DNA of 64,000 nucleotides, from contig CM055096.1 in NCBI GenBank assembly GCA_029204225.1, forward strand, positions 38,745,866-38,809,865, read 5' to 3'. Below, one piece after another: positions 45,556 through 56,826 of this stretch; position 1 is the stretch's first letter; every line of letters begins with the position of its first letter. Both the position numbers and the translations under genes were made by a program. Below the pieces are notes generated by a model that was not told where the DNA came from, did not search any database, and saw only the letters and a program-made list of their open reading frames with translations. This stretch comes from Diphasiastrum complanatum (taxonomy: Eukaryota > Streptophyta > Lycopodiopsida > Lycopodiales > Lycopodiaceae).

Positions 45556-46950
45556 AGAAGCAAAGCAACATCATTCAATACGAGCTGTAGTGAGTCCTGC
45601 AACACATTAGGGGTGGGATGATGTTGGCTGATTCTAACAAATCCCCAAGATACTCGGCTAGAGCTACCCACGAGCACCTCTCACCTTAGATCGAGGAGGT
45701 CTCTGAGAAGATGAGATAAACGAAGACTGAGAGCCGAGTATGAGAGCCAAAGAATATAGTCAATACTGTCAAGTGGAAACAATGTGTAAGCCTCATGGTG
45801 AATCCCAAACGATGGAATGACCATGTAGGAACTAGTATTTCTAGGCAAAATAATAAATGCAAGTAGACCCCTCTTAAAGAAAGTAGAGTGAGCTACCTTT
45901 TGATGGTGACCTCTAGTGGAGAGCATTATTCCACTTGTAATTTGTGAAATGTGGAAATGCCACTAGGATGCCACCTAAGGAGCTCTCTTGCTTATTTAAG
46001 AGACTCTCTCTTTGTAGAAGAGAGCTTTTTGTAAATGTATCTACTCCATGCTGAAATAAGAAGATCTTCCATGAGTTTTTAATGCATTCTTGAGCTCCTT
46101 GATCATTCTTGTTTCTTGAGTAATGCATTAATGATCTTGCCCTTCCATTTCCTTTGTGTGTGGTTGTGGATCTTAGTGGTAGATTAGATTTCTTGTTTTC
46201 TTGTGGATTAATATAGAAATCAGCATTCAGGTAAACTAAATAGGCTGGATTTGTGGTGGAAATCTTGCATATTCTCTTACAATCTAGTTCTTGATGTTCT
46301 TGGGGTGTCCAAGAATCAAGAAATGTGTGTTTCTTGATTCTTGGACTTCTAAAATGTTGTCTAGTTTAATTAGTTTCTTGTTTCTTGTTTGTGGATTAAT
46401 GCAAGTGTAGAATAGTATAGTTTAGGATCTAATCCAATTTGTTTTGCAGCATTAAAGTAGGATTTCATGGCATTTCAACCACTCTACACGCTGATTTCTT
46501 GGTTGAATGCATAATCTGCATGTTTGGTTTGAAAGCATGTGATTTTAGTTCAAGAGAGACGCCCCCTGAGTTGTCATTTGATAGGCAGGACACATACTAC
46601 AATGATTATCAGTCCTCTCTGCCTAATTGGACAACAAAACAAGAATGTTAACTTCAAGAAACTGTCCAAACAAGCCTGGTAACAGGAAAAAAAAAAATCC
46701 AAAACCAGAGAAGAAGTAAAGAAGCCAGCGCACTAATTCTCTAGAGCAGGGAATTAGTAAACATTTGGTGCACGTTGCTGCTTGAAGCAACCACTTTTGT
46801 AAACCATACACCCTACAACACTACCCTTGATCAGATCCATACAAGAAACGTGAAACATTTCAAGATCTGTTCATAGATCCAGACGACCTGCAACCACCCT
46901 ACACACGACCTACAACACCTCCGACACTCCTTCTGCATCATCTTTTACCC
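45556..46950. other. Intergenic; LTR-like U3/R sequence suspected
   Basis: No gene. Around 45940-46060 the phrases 'ttatttaagagactctctct' and 'cttgagtaatgcattaatg' look like the promoter and R region of a plant LTR or TRIM, but no partner repeat, polypurine tract or primer site was found. Confidence 0.35.
46308..46345. repeat. Perfect 16-bp hairpin with 6-base loop
   Basis: TCCAAGAATCAAGAAA (46308-46323), loop TGTGTG, then the exact reverse complement (46330-46345). Could fold as a stable RNA stem on either strand. No T run follows, so it is not a Pol III-type terminator. Confidence 0.9.
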
Positions 46951-46979
46951 ATGCTATACTCATCCTCTGCACCGCCATC

Positions 46980-47425
46980 GCACTCCATCTCAGTCGAGTC
47001 CTTCTCTCTCCATATCAATCGAGTCCTTCTCTCCTGTCTCAACCGAGCCCTTCAGACGCCACCTCAACCAAGTCCTCTTGCACGAGCTCTGGACAAAGTC
47101 GAGTGTTCACTTTTCGCGAAATCTCAACCGAGTCTGTCAAATTTGAAAATCTCGACCGAAATTTTTAAAGACCATCTCGACCGAAATTTTTGGAGACGTT
47201 CTCGACCGAGTCCTTTGGAGACCATCTCGACTGACGGGTCTGCTTGACATCTCGACCAACGGGTCTGCTTGAAAACTTGACCGATGACCTCCATCAGATT
47301 TCGACCAATGACCTCCATCAATTTTCGACCGACAACCTCCATTAAAACTCGACTGACGACCCTACACCTAACTTTTGACCAAGATTTCTGATTCAAATTT
47401 CGACCGAATCATCATCTCGATCGAG
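46980..47425. repeat. Degenerate repeats built on TCTCGACCGA
   Basis: About 20 variants of 'tcgaccga(g/a)', 'tcaaccgagtcc', 'tcgactgacg' and 'tcgaccaatgacctcc' over 450 bp. Local periods are mixed: 'tcgaccgaaatttttnnagac' at 47152-47210, 'tcgacyracgggtctgctt' at 47226-47271, 'atgacctccatca' at 47283-47320. It precedes a gypsy gag and may be its leader or LTR. Confidence 0.8.
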
Positions 47426-47699
47426 TCTTAGAGCTCAAAAAAAAAAAAAAAAAGACATGAACACCAAAAAAAATCCTAAAAACACCACTTATACCAATGA
47501 AAGCCCTTTTGATACTGAGTCTCCCCCTTGACTTACCTACTAGCCCAAAAAAAAAAAAAAAAAAAGTTCCTAAAAAATCAAAAATAAAAAAACAACAACC
47601 TCATACAAACCACAAAATACATGATAGTACACAATGAAACATCATCCTGATCTCAATACCACAGCAGATTATCAGCCTGAGATAGTCTCACTTTCCACT

Positions 47700-48141
47700 G
47701 AGCAAGCTAGACACAATCGGTACCCTTGAATGAGGTTTCACAAATCCATTCGAGAGCCAAGAACTTGATAGAGCCGAGTCTTCACGAGCCCGAGCCCATT
47801 TTTATGGTGCTGACTCCTCATAGACCAAAACCCACCTTAATGGCACTTTTGTTGCCCATGGTTCTCATATTGAAAGGCGAACTCCCAAGTTGGATCTACC
47901 CAAGTTTTACGGTAGTTTGGACCCTCAACGATTTTTGCAAATCTTTAAGAATGTGTGTGACGTTTATGGCAAAACATCCAACGACGCTATGGTCCAATTG
48001 TTTTCCATGACCATGATTGCTAAAGCACGTGACTGGTTTTTTAACCTCGATCGTCAAGATATATTGGATTGGTCTAATTTGAAAGAGTCCTTTATCAAAC
48101 GTTTTAAACCATTTCGTTTGATAGAGATTTTCTACCCGTAA
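47700..48141 (+). pseudogene. Ty3/gypsy gag fragment
   Basis: The frame 47890-48141 reads LPKFYGSLDPQRFLQIFKNV, then DAMVQLFSMTMIAKARDWFF, DWSNLKESFIKRFKPF: the conserved core of the plant gypsy gag family (PF03732 type). It ends at a stop after RLIEIFYP. Upstream, in a shifted frame, comes a Pro/His-rich linker. No zinc knuckle, protease or RT follows; the next sequence belongs to another, minus-strand trace. Confidence 0.75.
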
Positions 48142-50514
48142 CTAATACATGAATATTCTATATTGTGGTTTAAACTTCCAAAATACACCGCATCCCAGAT
48201 ATACAGATTCAAGCAAGAAATGATCTTAAGCATACTAGCGAGGGCCACCCCTTGTTGATGATGGCACACCACATGATGTTATTATACTAAATATAGATTA
48301 GAAAAATATAAATATCATAGAATAGATATAGATGAAAAATGTATAACATTGATAGAAAAATATATATACATTTATATATCAAATGCAGCTCCATTTTATT
48401 GAATTTGGGAGCCCAAAATACATAAACTGATGCCCAACTTGGGCTTCCATTTATTGAATGGAAGAGTATATACACAGATTTTGCTAAATTTTATCTCATG
48501 AGTCTATTGTTCTTCCACAATGGTGATTGTTGTAGGTAGATCTTTGCAATACATTACTAGGTCCTGTCTTTTTCGCATCTGTGACAAGGCAAATATTAGT
48601 GAATGTGCCATTGAAAATTATGTCATTTTTCTTTAATTTGTACTATTTGAAAATGGCATTAAACATAGAGTACTTACGAGTTTTCCGTTGATGATGAATC
48701 TCAAATAAGTCGGTAGATTGTTATGTAATAGTATGAGCTTTGTATAGATAAAATCATGCATCCAATGATGATCCACCTCAACCATAGTCAAAAATTCTTT
48801 GTTGTGTATGATGCTTATCTCCTTTCAGTCTATGTGACCATTTAGTTCGAAGTCTTGATCTAGTGGTAGCCATGTGCCGTCAATTTTCTTATATCTTTGA
48901 TAGCTAAATGTGAGATTGAGCATTTGTTTTTCAATATGATATCAGAAGATCATTGATGACCTTTTTATCCTGCATTCTATATCATTATTTGTTTTACTAT
49001 CCTAGCCTTCATCCATGAGATCTGACAAAGTCTCATCTGATAAATTTTTGCAAACAAATAAAGTTGGTGTCCTTCGCACACTTGCACTTGAGAAAAAATC
49101 AACAAATATATGCAATGAGAGAAACCAACTTAGGTGAACAATTTTTGAACTTCATGGCATTTCTAATATCCAAGAATAGCTTGCATTTGAAGGATTCAGA
49201 ATCAATACTGTCAGGAATAGGCCACTCATCACTCTGAAAACCTGGCAATGGAATTGTTTCAAGCTTGTCGAAACCTCCATTCGTTTGTGGTATATATGAA
49301 GCTTCATAAAAATATATACCACTATCTGCAAGTTCCTTTGGACTTCTTCCTCTAAATTGCAGCTTTCCAACATCAGAATAAATCACATCCAATATTCCTA
49401 CAAGTGATTGTACTGGCTCCCATTCACTTATGTTTGATGGATATAAACCTGAAAGAAGAAAAACGTTGAAATATTCAAATCGTAATCTGAAGAGCATCAT
49501 TCAAAAAACACCTATGATTACAGTAGAGTGCATACGTTTTGATATACTTACAGTTACATTTCCGATGCTCATAAGGATTGATATCTTGTACTTTTATTTT
49601 TGAATGCATATAAACATGTTATACTAAAACTTTTGATATAGAGTGACCTCCGGGAGTTGTCTTAAGCTCCAAAATCTTTGCTTTCCAATAAGATTTGTAT
49701 GTCATCCTTGTCCTTTTCTTCTATCAAAAATTGCTCTTTGATGATGGATGCAACAACACCCATGAATTCTTCATATATTTTGTTGGCTTCCAGTTATTGG
49801 CGTCAGCTTTCTCATTGTAAAGATTCATAGACTCAATTGTAGATCTTGGTCTCCTCGCCATTGCTATTTTCAAGGCTTAGGCACAAAAACTCTCTCTGAT
49901 ATGATACTAAATTCAATTTTTCGTATCACATTTAATCTCATGAGAATGCCACAGTAGTCACAGTTAATGTGCATACTGTATTTCTAGCAACTGTGCATAC
50001 TATATTTCTATAACTGTAACTAGTCAAGTTAACAAATTTTATTATACTAACCAGCATAGTTAAATAAATTTAATTTGAGGTATTGACATTGGGCAGATTG
50101 TCGGACAGGAAGAGGGAACCAATGGGATACGTCCATGCTGCATGCAACTTTCAAAGTTTGCTATAATATATTTTTATTTTGTAGTTTATTTGAGCTACGT
50201 CACGTAGATTTCAAATTTGAGCATTTTCATTGGGCCAGCTGGAGGTCGAAACTAGAGAAAAATAAATAAAAGTATCTTTGCAAAGGGTCTTTTTTTATTT
50301 GGAACGCCTCTAACGATGTGGATGCGACCTAGGCCTATCAATATTGAGCCCAACGACATTCCAAGTAAAGCATTGTCCTTAATATTTTGAGGAGCTACTA
50401 ATGCAAATCTGCAAAAAAAACATATAGTTAGCAAAATATCACCATAGCTAAAATAAATCCATATGTCATTGATCAAGTTACAAAAATCAGAATATGCTTA
50501 CTTGAATGCACAAA

Positions 50515-51001
50515 TCCTTCTATTTCAATAACCTCCTTTTGGAAGTTTTTTTTTTTTGAAATCCTTGTAACTTTGTCACTTTCGCTTCTTATTTCCAGCC
50601 TTCTTCTTAGCCAATTCCACATCCTTCAGTAATTGTAAGTTTTTAATTCGAATAGATTGTAAGATTGATTGCATTTGCTCTAGTTCTAATTTGATATCAA
50701 TTGTTTTCTTCTGTAATAATTCATTATTTCTTTTAAGTGTTTCATTTTTCTCTAAGGTCTTTTGGAGAAGGCAATCTCTATTTTGACAATAAGAGGATAT
50801 TCGTATTAACTCACATTCTAAAAAGTGAATTTTCTTCATATAAAACTGTTTTCCATGGTTCTTCAGTCGCTCACAATATCCTAGTAATTCAGTATGCCCA
50901 TTGAATTTCCATGTAACTAGATGAGTTATTGAAGAGAATGTGTGATGAGTCAAAGTGCTTGGATATGGAGGATATAATGTTCCATCTGTCCACAAATCCA
51001 A
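50515..51001 (-). pseudogene. Coiled-coil exon of the unrecognised gene
   Basis: 141-codon ORF MDLWTDGTLYPPYPSTLTHH, then NRDCLLQKTLEKNETLKRNN and IKLELEQMQSILQSIRIKNL: heptad-like Leu/Ile spacing and charged residues, ending in a basic KKKAGNKKRK tail. Beyond the stop, KEVIEIEGFVHS leads to a donor (CAA|GTAAGC) near 50505. No domain recognised. Confidence 0.5.
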
Positions 51002-51263
51002 GTTCTTCTTTCCTTCTACCCTATAACAAAAACGATCCTCAACAAATATTTGAATTCCTTTGCCTCCCCTTCTCTACAAAGGTGCCAAATCAGTAGAGAT
51101 ATCCAAATGTAGATGATACAATGTCATCATCAGAAAAAACAATAAAGTAATCAGGTGCATCAAAGTACTCAGAACAGATTTTTCAAAACAAAACAAAATA
51201 CTCATCTTTTATTATATTATATACTCTGTATCATCAATCCATTCTCCATGCTTTTCTGTCTGA

Positions 51264-51465
51264 TTGAAATTTGGAGATGGCGCTCATATTTTCATTCCAG
51301 TAGGTAGTTGGCACTCATATTCGAAGATGGCGGTCACATTTTCATTCCAATGTGAAGATGGCGTTCATATTTGGAGATGGTGCTCATATTTTCATTCCAG
51401 TGGAGGGAATGCATATTCATACATTTTGCTTTTTTCCGTGATTCGAATTTGGGGATGGCGGTCAT
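51264..51465. repeat. Degenerate ~40-bp tandem repeats (GATGGCGGTCATATT)
   Basis: Five or six variants of 'ttyggagatggcgstcatattttcattcca' with variable spacing. Reads through as a low-complexity ORF that is probably not real. Confidence 0.85.
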
Positions 51466-52009
51466 ATTCTAGATCCAATGAGAAAATTGCCCTCTTCGTA
51501 ACCAATGGAGGGCATGTATTTTTGAATTTAGACAAGTCAAATTGTGAACAATTTAGAGTTCTTAATGGTGACTATAGACACTATGGTTAGATCATTGAGA
51601 GTTGGGGAGGCCTCGAGAGTGGTGGAGGCAAGCAAATAAACAATATTGTTTTTTTTATTTTGATATTTTTCTTTATCCTACATGGCATTCCTTAAAGGGT
51701 CTTTTTGATATTGAGAACTCCTCTAATGAAAGGTTCAATAAAAGAACAAGGCTTTTTACATTGTGGTAAGTATTATGTGGGGACTCCAAAGTCAAAAGTG
51801 ATGATAGTAGGCTGTTTTAATGTGCGCCATAGGGTTAAAGTAGGGTTAGTGGCTCTGGAGCCAATGTGGGTCCAAGTCAAATGTGTCATTGGCAATGGAC
51901 CTTTGAGCCCTATGTGTTGCCTTTCCATTGGATACACAAATATGATTAGAGCTAATTAAAATTTAGAAAAGAGTCCGTTTTTGAGTTTAAAAGGTTCCTA
52001 ATGGATGAA

Positions 52010-52111
52010 GTCAGGTGAGTCGATGAGTGATTTAGTCGACAAAGTCGGATGAGTCAATGAGTGATTTAGTTGACAAAGTCGGATGAGTCGATGAGTGATT
52101 CAGTCGACTAA
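52010..52111. repeat. 34-bp tandem repeat, 3 copies
   Basis: Units start at 52010, 52044 and 52078 ('gtcggatgagtcgatgagtg...'), nearly identical. Confidence 0.93.
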
Positions 52112-52249
52112 ACACTGTCACCGATTCCGTTATATTTCTGTAGAGTGTGCGACTGTACAAGTATTTACATACAACAAATGAATGGATCTAGGTTAGTGAT
52201 GAGATAAGGGGTGGAGAGGATAGAAATCCAACACAAAGGAGCATGTGCT

Positions 52250-52308
52250 TGAACTTAAGTTCGAGCATAGGTCTTTGTTCAAATTTTTGTGCTTGAACTT
52301 AAGTTCAA
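52250..52308. repeat. Two copies of the palindrome TTGAACTTAAGTTCAA
   Basis: A 16-bp perfect palindrome at 52293-52308 and a one-base variant near 52250-52265, about 43 bp apart. Confidence 0.85.
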
Positions 52309-53390
52309 TTGTGAGGCCTTGTAAAAGAGTGGGGCTTGAGACTTTCCCATGATTACGAAGACGGTGTTAGTGCAGTCTATGCACAATAGAAAGAGTTATT
52401 AGGTAATCATGATTCTAGAAAAATTTATCAACCCAGATGTAATCTAGCAGAATGGAAACTTACGCATTCTTCATCATCCGATACAACAAGTTCTCGATCA
52501 TTTATATAATGACCCCCAATAATGGAAGAGTCATCTGCAAACTGCACTATTGATGGAGCAAGCACTGTCCATTTGTGATTGGAATACAATAAATTTCTTC
52601 TCATAAGAAATACGATATATGCCTGTGCTCATGAACATTTCATATTGCTTTTTAAAGACAAGCCTCACCAACCATGAAAACCTCATCTTCGCGAAATCAA
52701 TCTCGAAATTTATTATATAAGCAAATTATGTTATTGCAGACATAAGACTTTGTATTCTCTATATTTTAAAAAAACTTATACAAATTTGTAGTAGTAATAT
52801 ATACATCATATTTAATGTAGTATGTTGGAAGATTAAAAAAAAGGAACTTATAATTTTGTACATCAGAATTCTCTTTTGATAAGGAAGAACTCACTCCAAT
52901 ATAAGTGTCTCTTATTTTATCAGTATCTACATTTCTAAAATCACTATCCCTCTCAAGTGTGTTACGACAAAAATAGTATGTAAATCTTTAAATTTAAGGT
53001 AGGACATGGATCCCTTTCAAAGTTTGAAGACGAGGCCATATTCAATCTGATATATGGGTTCTGAAGGAGAACTTGCAAAGTGATTAACTAAGTGCGCATA
53101 GAAACGATATTGCAAAAATTGAGAGATTTTTTTTTAAAATGATAGAAGTTGTGCTATATATAGTTCATCACCTGCACATGCGAGGTCAGAGACACGTGTT
53201 CATGGTTGATTTGTTCATACGGTCACAAGTGTGAGTCAATGCCATGCTTTAACACATGATTGGATCAATTTTGTTCACACATGCAAGTGTGATGATGATT
53301 GCCATGTGTTCGATTATGTGCATCCACATAGCTCCTCTGTGGGCTCAGAGCTAGATATTTTTGTCTACATCAAGGGGAGTCTTCTATAAG

Positions 53391-53846
53391 GATGGATGCC
53401 CTTGGTGATAAAACTGAACTATTAACAAAGAGGCCCAAGAAGCAGAGTGCCCCTAAGAGGAGCACCAATTCAAAGGGAGAAGCACCAAAGAAAGTCAGAC
53501 GCATGGTGCTTTTCTTTTCCTCTCTATCTATTGCAGATGAGACCAATCTAAAGATACTATTGTAGATTTTGTCACAAAAGTTTTGTATACTCCTATAAAT
53601 ATAGATACTGATAAATCTAATCTACTAATAATTATAGCTGTAATCAAGTCATTCTTAGATTCTGACCAATACCTTAAGTTTGAGAGAAATATTTCAAATG
53701 CCATAGATGATCTCATAATGTCTTTTGAGTTTAGGATAAATGAGATAAATTACAGCTTTAAATTTCAAGTTTCTTTCTGTGAAGAGCTTAAGAATAGAAC
53801 AATTTTAGTAATCGATTCTATAATAGAATCGGGTCTACGTCTATGA
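53391..53846 (+). CDS. Unrecognised short plus-strand coding trace
   Basis: A Lys/Arg-rich start (about 53391: KTELLTKRPKKQSAPKRSTN) followed, in another frame, by 53583-53846: TPINIDTDKSNLLIIIAVIK, then FERNISNAIDDLIMSFEFRI and FKFQVSFCEELKNRTILVID, with a stop at 53844-53846. No known domain. The sequence is not low-complexity, but evidence for a gene is weak. Confidence 0.25.
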
Positions 53847-54589
53847 CAATATTCAATTGCAAATGACTCCAAAAGAGACCTTTTCTTTCTCAGCTTCTCA
53901 TTTTTTGTTTCTCTTAAAAAGAATGATCATACGATTATGCAGTTGTCTTTTTGATGAGTGCTCCCCAAGTATAAAATATCTAATGATGCCATATTATACA
54001 AATTAAGTTCTCTATTATGTATTATGTTCCATTACTTATGAATACTTTTATATTGTTCCTCAATTCTGATATGTTCTTTCTTTTAATCTTGTAGTGAGCA
54101 CTAGAGTTTAAATATTATCTCAGTAAGAAAACTACAAATAATGTTCTAAACTTATTTTGTATGAAAATGAACTTAGCCAACAATACTTAGAAGGATGTTG
54201 ATAGCTTAACTCTTGCTATCATGAAATATTGTCCTTGAGAAAATATTTCTCCTGAATTGAATATTGCCAGCATTGAAGTATATCTTGATAATTTCAAATA
54301 CAAGTCTGAGTTATTTCTGAAAGTAATTATGTATCTGTTACATGCTTGACTGAATGTATTTCTAATGTTGTAGAGCCCTCAACAGAATGACTCATTAAGC
54401 TGTGGTTGGTATACCTTTACAATGCCAAACTCTTTTTTGAGTGTTATAACCTTCAGATAGAAGTTGATCTTGCAAATTTGTAATAGAACAAAATATATTT
54501 CTTGAGTATAACATTAAATATGTACTACTTTTGAGATGTTCATTTCCTCATGAATATTGATTTCTTCATGTTTATTCCCTTAAGGATTT

Positions 54590-55150
54590 TGCTTGTGACT
54601 ACACAAGCCTCGATGTGTATAGATCCAGGTAGGAAATGATTTTGAGCATCTTGGCGAGGGCCATACCTTATGTTGTGCCCCTTCTAAGGAAAATGATGTA
54701 TAGATCTATACCCGAATGAAGATGGGGAATTTGAAAATGCTTAAGTTGAATAGATAGATACACATAGATACAAAAAAACATTCTTATGACAAATTCATTT
54801 GTACGCGGAACTTCGGGCAATCTTCTATTGGAAAAAAGCCATGAGTTTATGCTATTGATTGCAAGCAATTTCATTGTTTTTCTACAATGTTGATTGTTGT
54901 AGGAAGATCCTTAAATTTGTTATCAGCTCCTGTCTTTTTCATACATGTGTATGAGAACCAAAAATGTGTTAGTGTGAATAATCGTTGCATAGATTTATAT
55001 TTCTAATGACTAACAATGAGTAGAAAATGATAAGCAATGAATTGCTATCAGTTTTCCATCTATGATGAATCTAAAATAGTCAAGTATAAGATCATTGTAC
55101 ATTAGGATAAGCTATGTTATGATATTATGTAGGCTCCAATGCATGTTACT
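54590..55150 (-). pseudogene. Second partial copy of the 3' part of the gene at 48142-53130
   Basis: Minus-strand DYFRFIIDGKL (about 55060) parallels TYLRFIINGKL at about 48690. LPTTINIVEKQ (about 54890) parallels LPTTITIVEEQ at about 48530. 'gcgagggcca' with the preceding 'agg/aag-aaatgat' phrase is shared (54650 and 48240). The pattern indicates a duplicated gene or dispersed repeat family; this copy has stops. Confidence 0.6.
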
Positions 55151-55191
55151 TCAAATGGTTATATTAACTCTTATTTACTTCATCTCTTTTA

Positions 55192-55192
<1 letters not shown>

Positions 55193-55235
<43 letters not shown>
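55193..55235. repeat. (TG)n microsatellite
   Basis: About 20 TG units in a row. Confidence 0.95.
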
Positions 55236-55238
<3 letters not shown>

Positions 55239-55643
55239 AATGTTAACTAGATCAAGAGTTTGAAATGAATGGTCACTCAAATCTAAAAGAGATGAACATT
55301 ATATGTGAGTCATGCATGTTACTTCAAATAGTTGCACCCCAGAATAAATCTCATGGACTTCTTAAAAATAAAGTACTATTGTACATTGAAAGTCATGGTG
55401 ATAAATTAAATGTCTTGTCAAGGTGATAATACACTAATAGCTAAAATGTCTTGTCAAGGTGATAAAAACAAATGTTCATGTAGCAAAAATATGCATGCTT
55501 GTAACTTGGTTTACTTCTCCAATTGGGAGGTCTAGGATTTGCAACACTTGGAAGCTCGATGTACCATAGTGTGCAATGGAACCAACCTTGTTGAGCCGAG
55601 TTATGACATATCTTGTATGGTTATGCAGATTTCAGAGCTAATA

Positions 55644-55960
55644 GGTTATGTCGTAACATGCCTCATGCCTCTTGATAAAGTCATGTTTTGAAGGAGTCTT
55701 AACTTGTGTGGTGATCATGTCATCACTAGTAGTAGGTTATGTTGTAACATGCCTCTTGATAAAGTCATCCTTGGAAGGAATCTCAAGGCTTGACTTGTGT
55801 GGTGATCATGTCATCACTAGTAGTAGGTTATGTTGTAACATGCCTATTGATAAAGTCATGCTCCGAAGGAGTCTTAACTTGTGTGGTGATCATGTCATGA
55901 CTCGTCACTAGTAGTAGTAGGTTCTGTCCTCATATGCCTCTTGCTAAAGGCATGCTCCAA
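55644..55960. repeat. ~92-bp tandem repeat, about 3.5 copies
   Basis: Units start at 55644, 55734, 55826 and 55920 with 'ggttatgtygtaacatgcct', and share 'gtgtggtgatcatgtcatcac' phrases containing the palindrome TGATCA. Units differ by small indels. Confidence 0.92.
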
Positions 55961-56826
55961 AGAGCCTTGGTTAGGTGTGTAACCAAATTCCTGATTTTGA
56001 AAAAGATAGCACAACAACCACCACCTGCTGATGAAATTCATAGCTTATTGCATGTGCTCCAAATCATCCATGCATATCTATGTGGTTGTATGTATATGTG
56101 GGAGGGATCCCCGGCTCCATCCAAATCAGCTCTCCTTATCTAGATTCTAGATGGTTCAAGTAAATGCGGTACATCGATGGTGCTAGCGTTGTAGAATACA
56201 ATACTGTAAAGTTACATAGAATCAATACGCTGGTATGAGACCTTTGTGACATTACTTTTCACGTCGCCATCGTGTGCGCTGTAGCCGTCATATCAGTTTT
56301 TATCAGTACAGCCAAATCTATATAGTAAACAAGGGATTTGCGAGGTAACGTAGCCAAGTTCACCACCACCACAGCCACAAAAAACGATTGCATATCCAAC
56401 ATAAACGCAATTTGAAAGGCGTGTAAATCTTTCATGCAATTGCTATGATAAGCGATAATCTTATATGGGTATGTTGATAGCTTTATAGTATATGTAATTG
56501 TGAGGTATTTTTTGCTCTAGGATGTTATTTTTGCGGGTCATTGGAGTTTTACTAGTCGTAACTACAATGGGAGTAGACTGAAGCATTGTAGGTGGATTGT
56601 AGTTAGGCGAGTCTTACTATCCGGATTCATGTCCATGTGTAGACAAGGTCTTGAACAAGAAATACACAATTGATCGCAAGATTGTTTTGCATGATCCTCG
56701 GAAGGTTACAATCATAGCAGATTATGTTCCTTTTTCTTGAGTGTATATTGCTGACCTATGAATAATGGGCTTTGATCTGAAGTCGTATGAGGTATTAGAT
56801 CATCAGGTGTATAGGAATGCAGAAGA
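55961..56826. other. Region upstream of the receptor kinase
   Basis: No gene. It should contain the kinase promoter and 5' UTR, but no TATA box or transcription start can be assigned with confidence. Confidence 0.4.

Larger units (their letters stand above)
48142..53130 (-). pseudogene. Unrecognised minus-strand multi-exon gene (or cluster), decayed
   Basis: Successive minus-strand pieces look like exons. About 53125-52850: RFYAHLVNHFASSPSEPIYQ and DSDFRNVDTDKIRDTYIGVS. 52680-52464: TVLAPSIVQFADDSSIIGGH, ending SDDEEC|GTAAGT. 51001-50515: coiled-coil segment. 50409-50300: FALVAPQNIKDNALLGMSLG, after TTTGCAG|. 49868-49640: MARRPRSTIESMNLYNEKAD, then FMGVVASIIKEQFLIEEKDK. 49500-49099: PSNISEWEPVQSLVGILDVI and KLQFRGRSPKELADSGIYFY. 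48890-48680: TWLPLDQDFELNGHI and DFIYTKLILLHNNLPTYLRF. 48590-48500: the last piece. Stops and shifts occur in most pieces. I do not recognise the family; gene unity is inferred from strand, order and splice signals. Confidence 0.45.

Noticed and set aside
51264-51590. 108-codon ORF over GATGGCG repeats
   Set aside because: Low-complexity product of a tandem repeat; no start context or domain.
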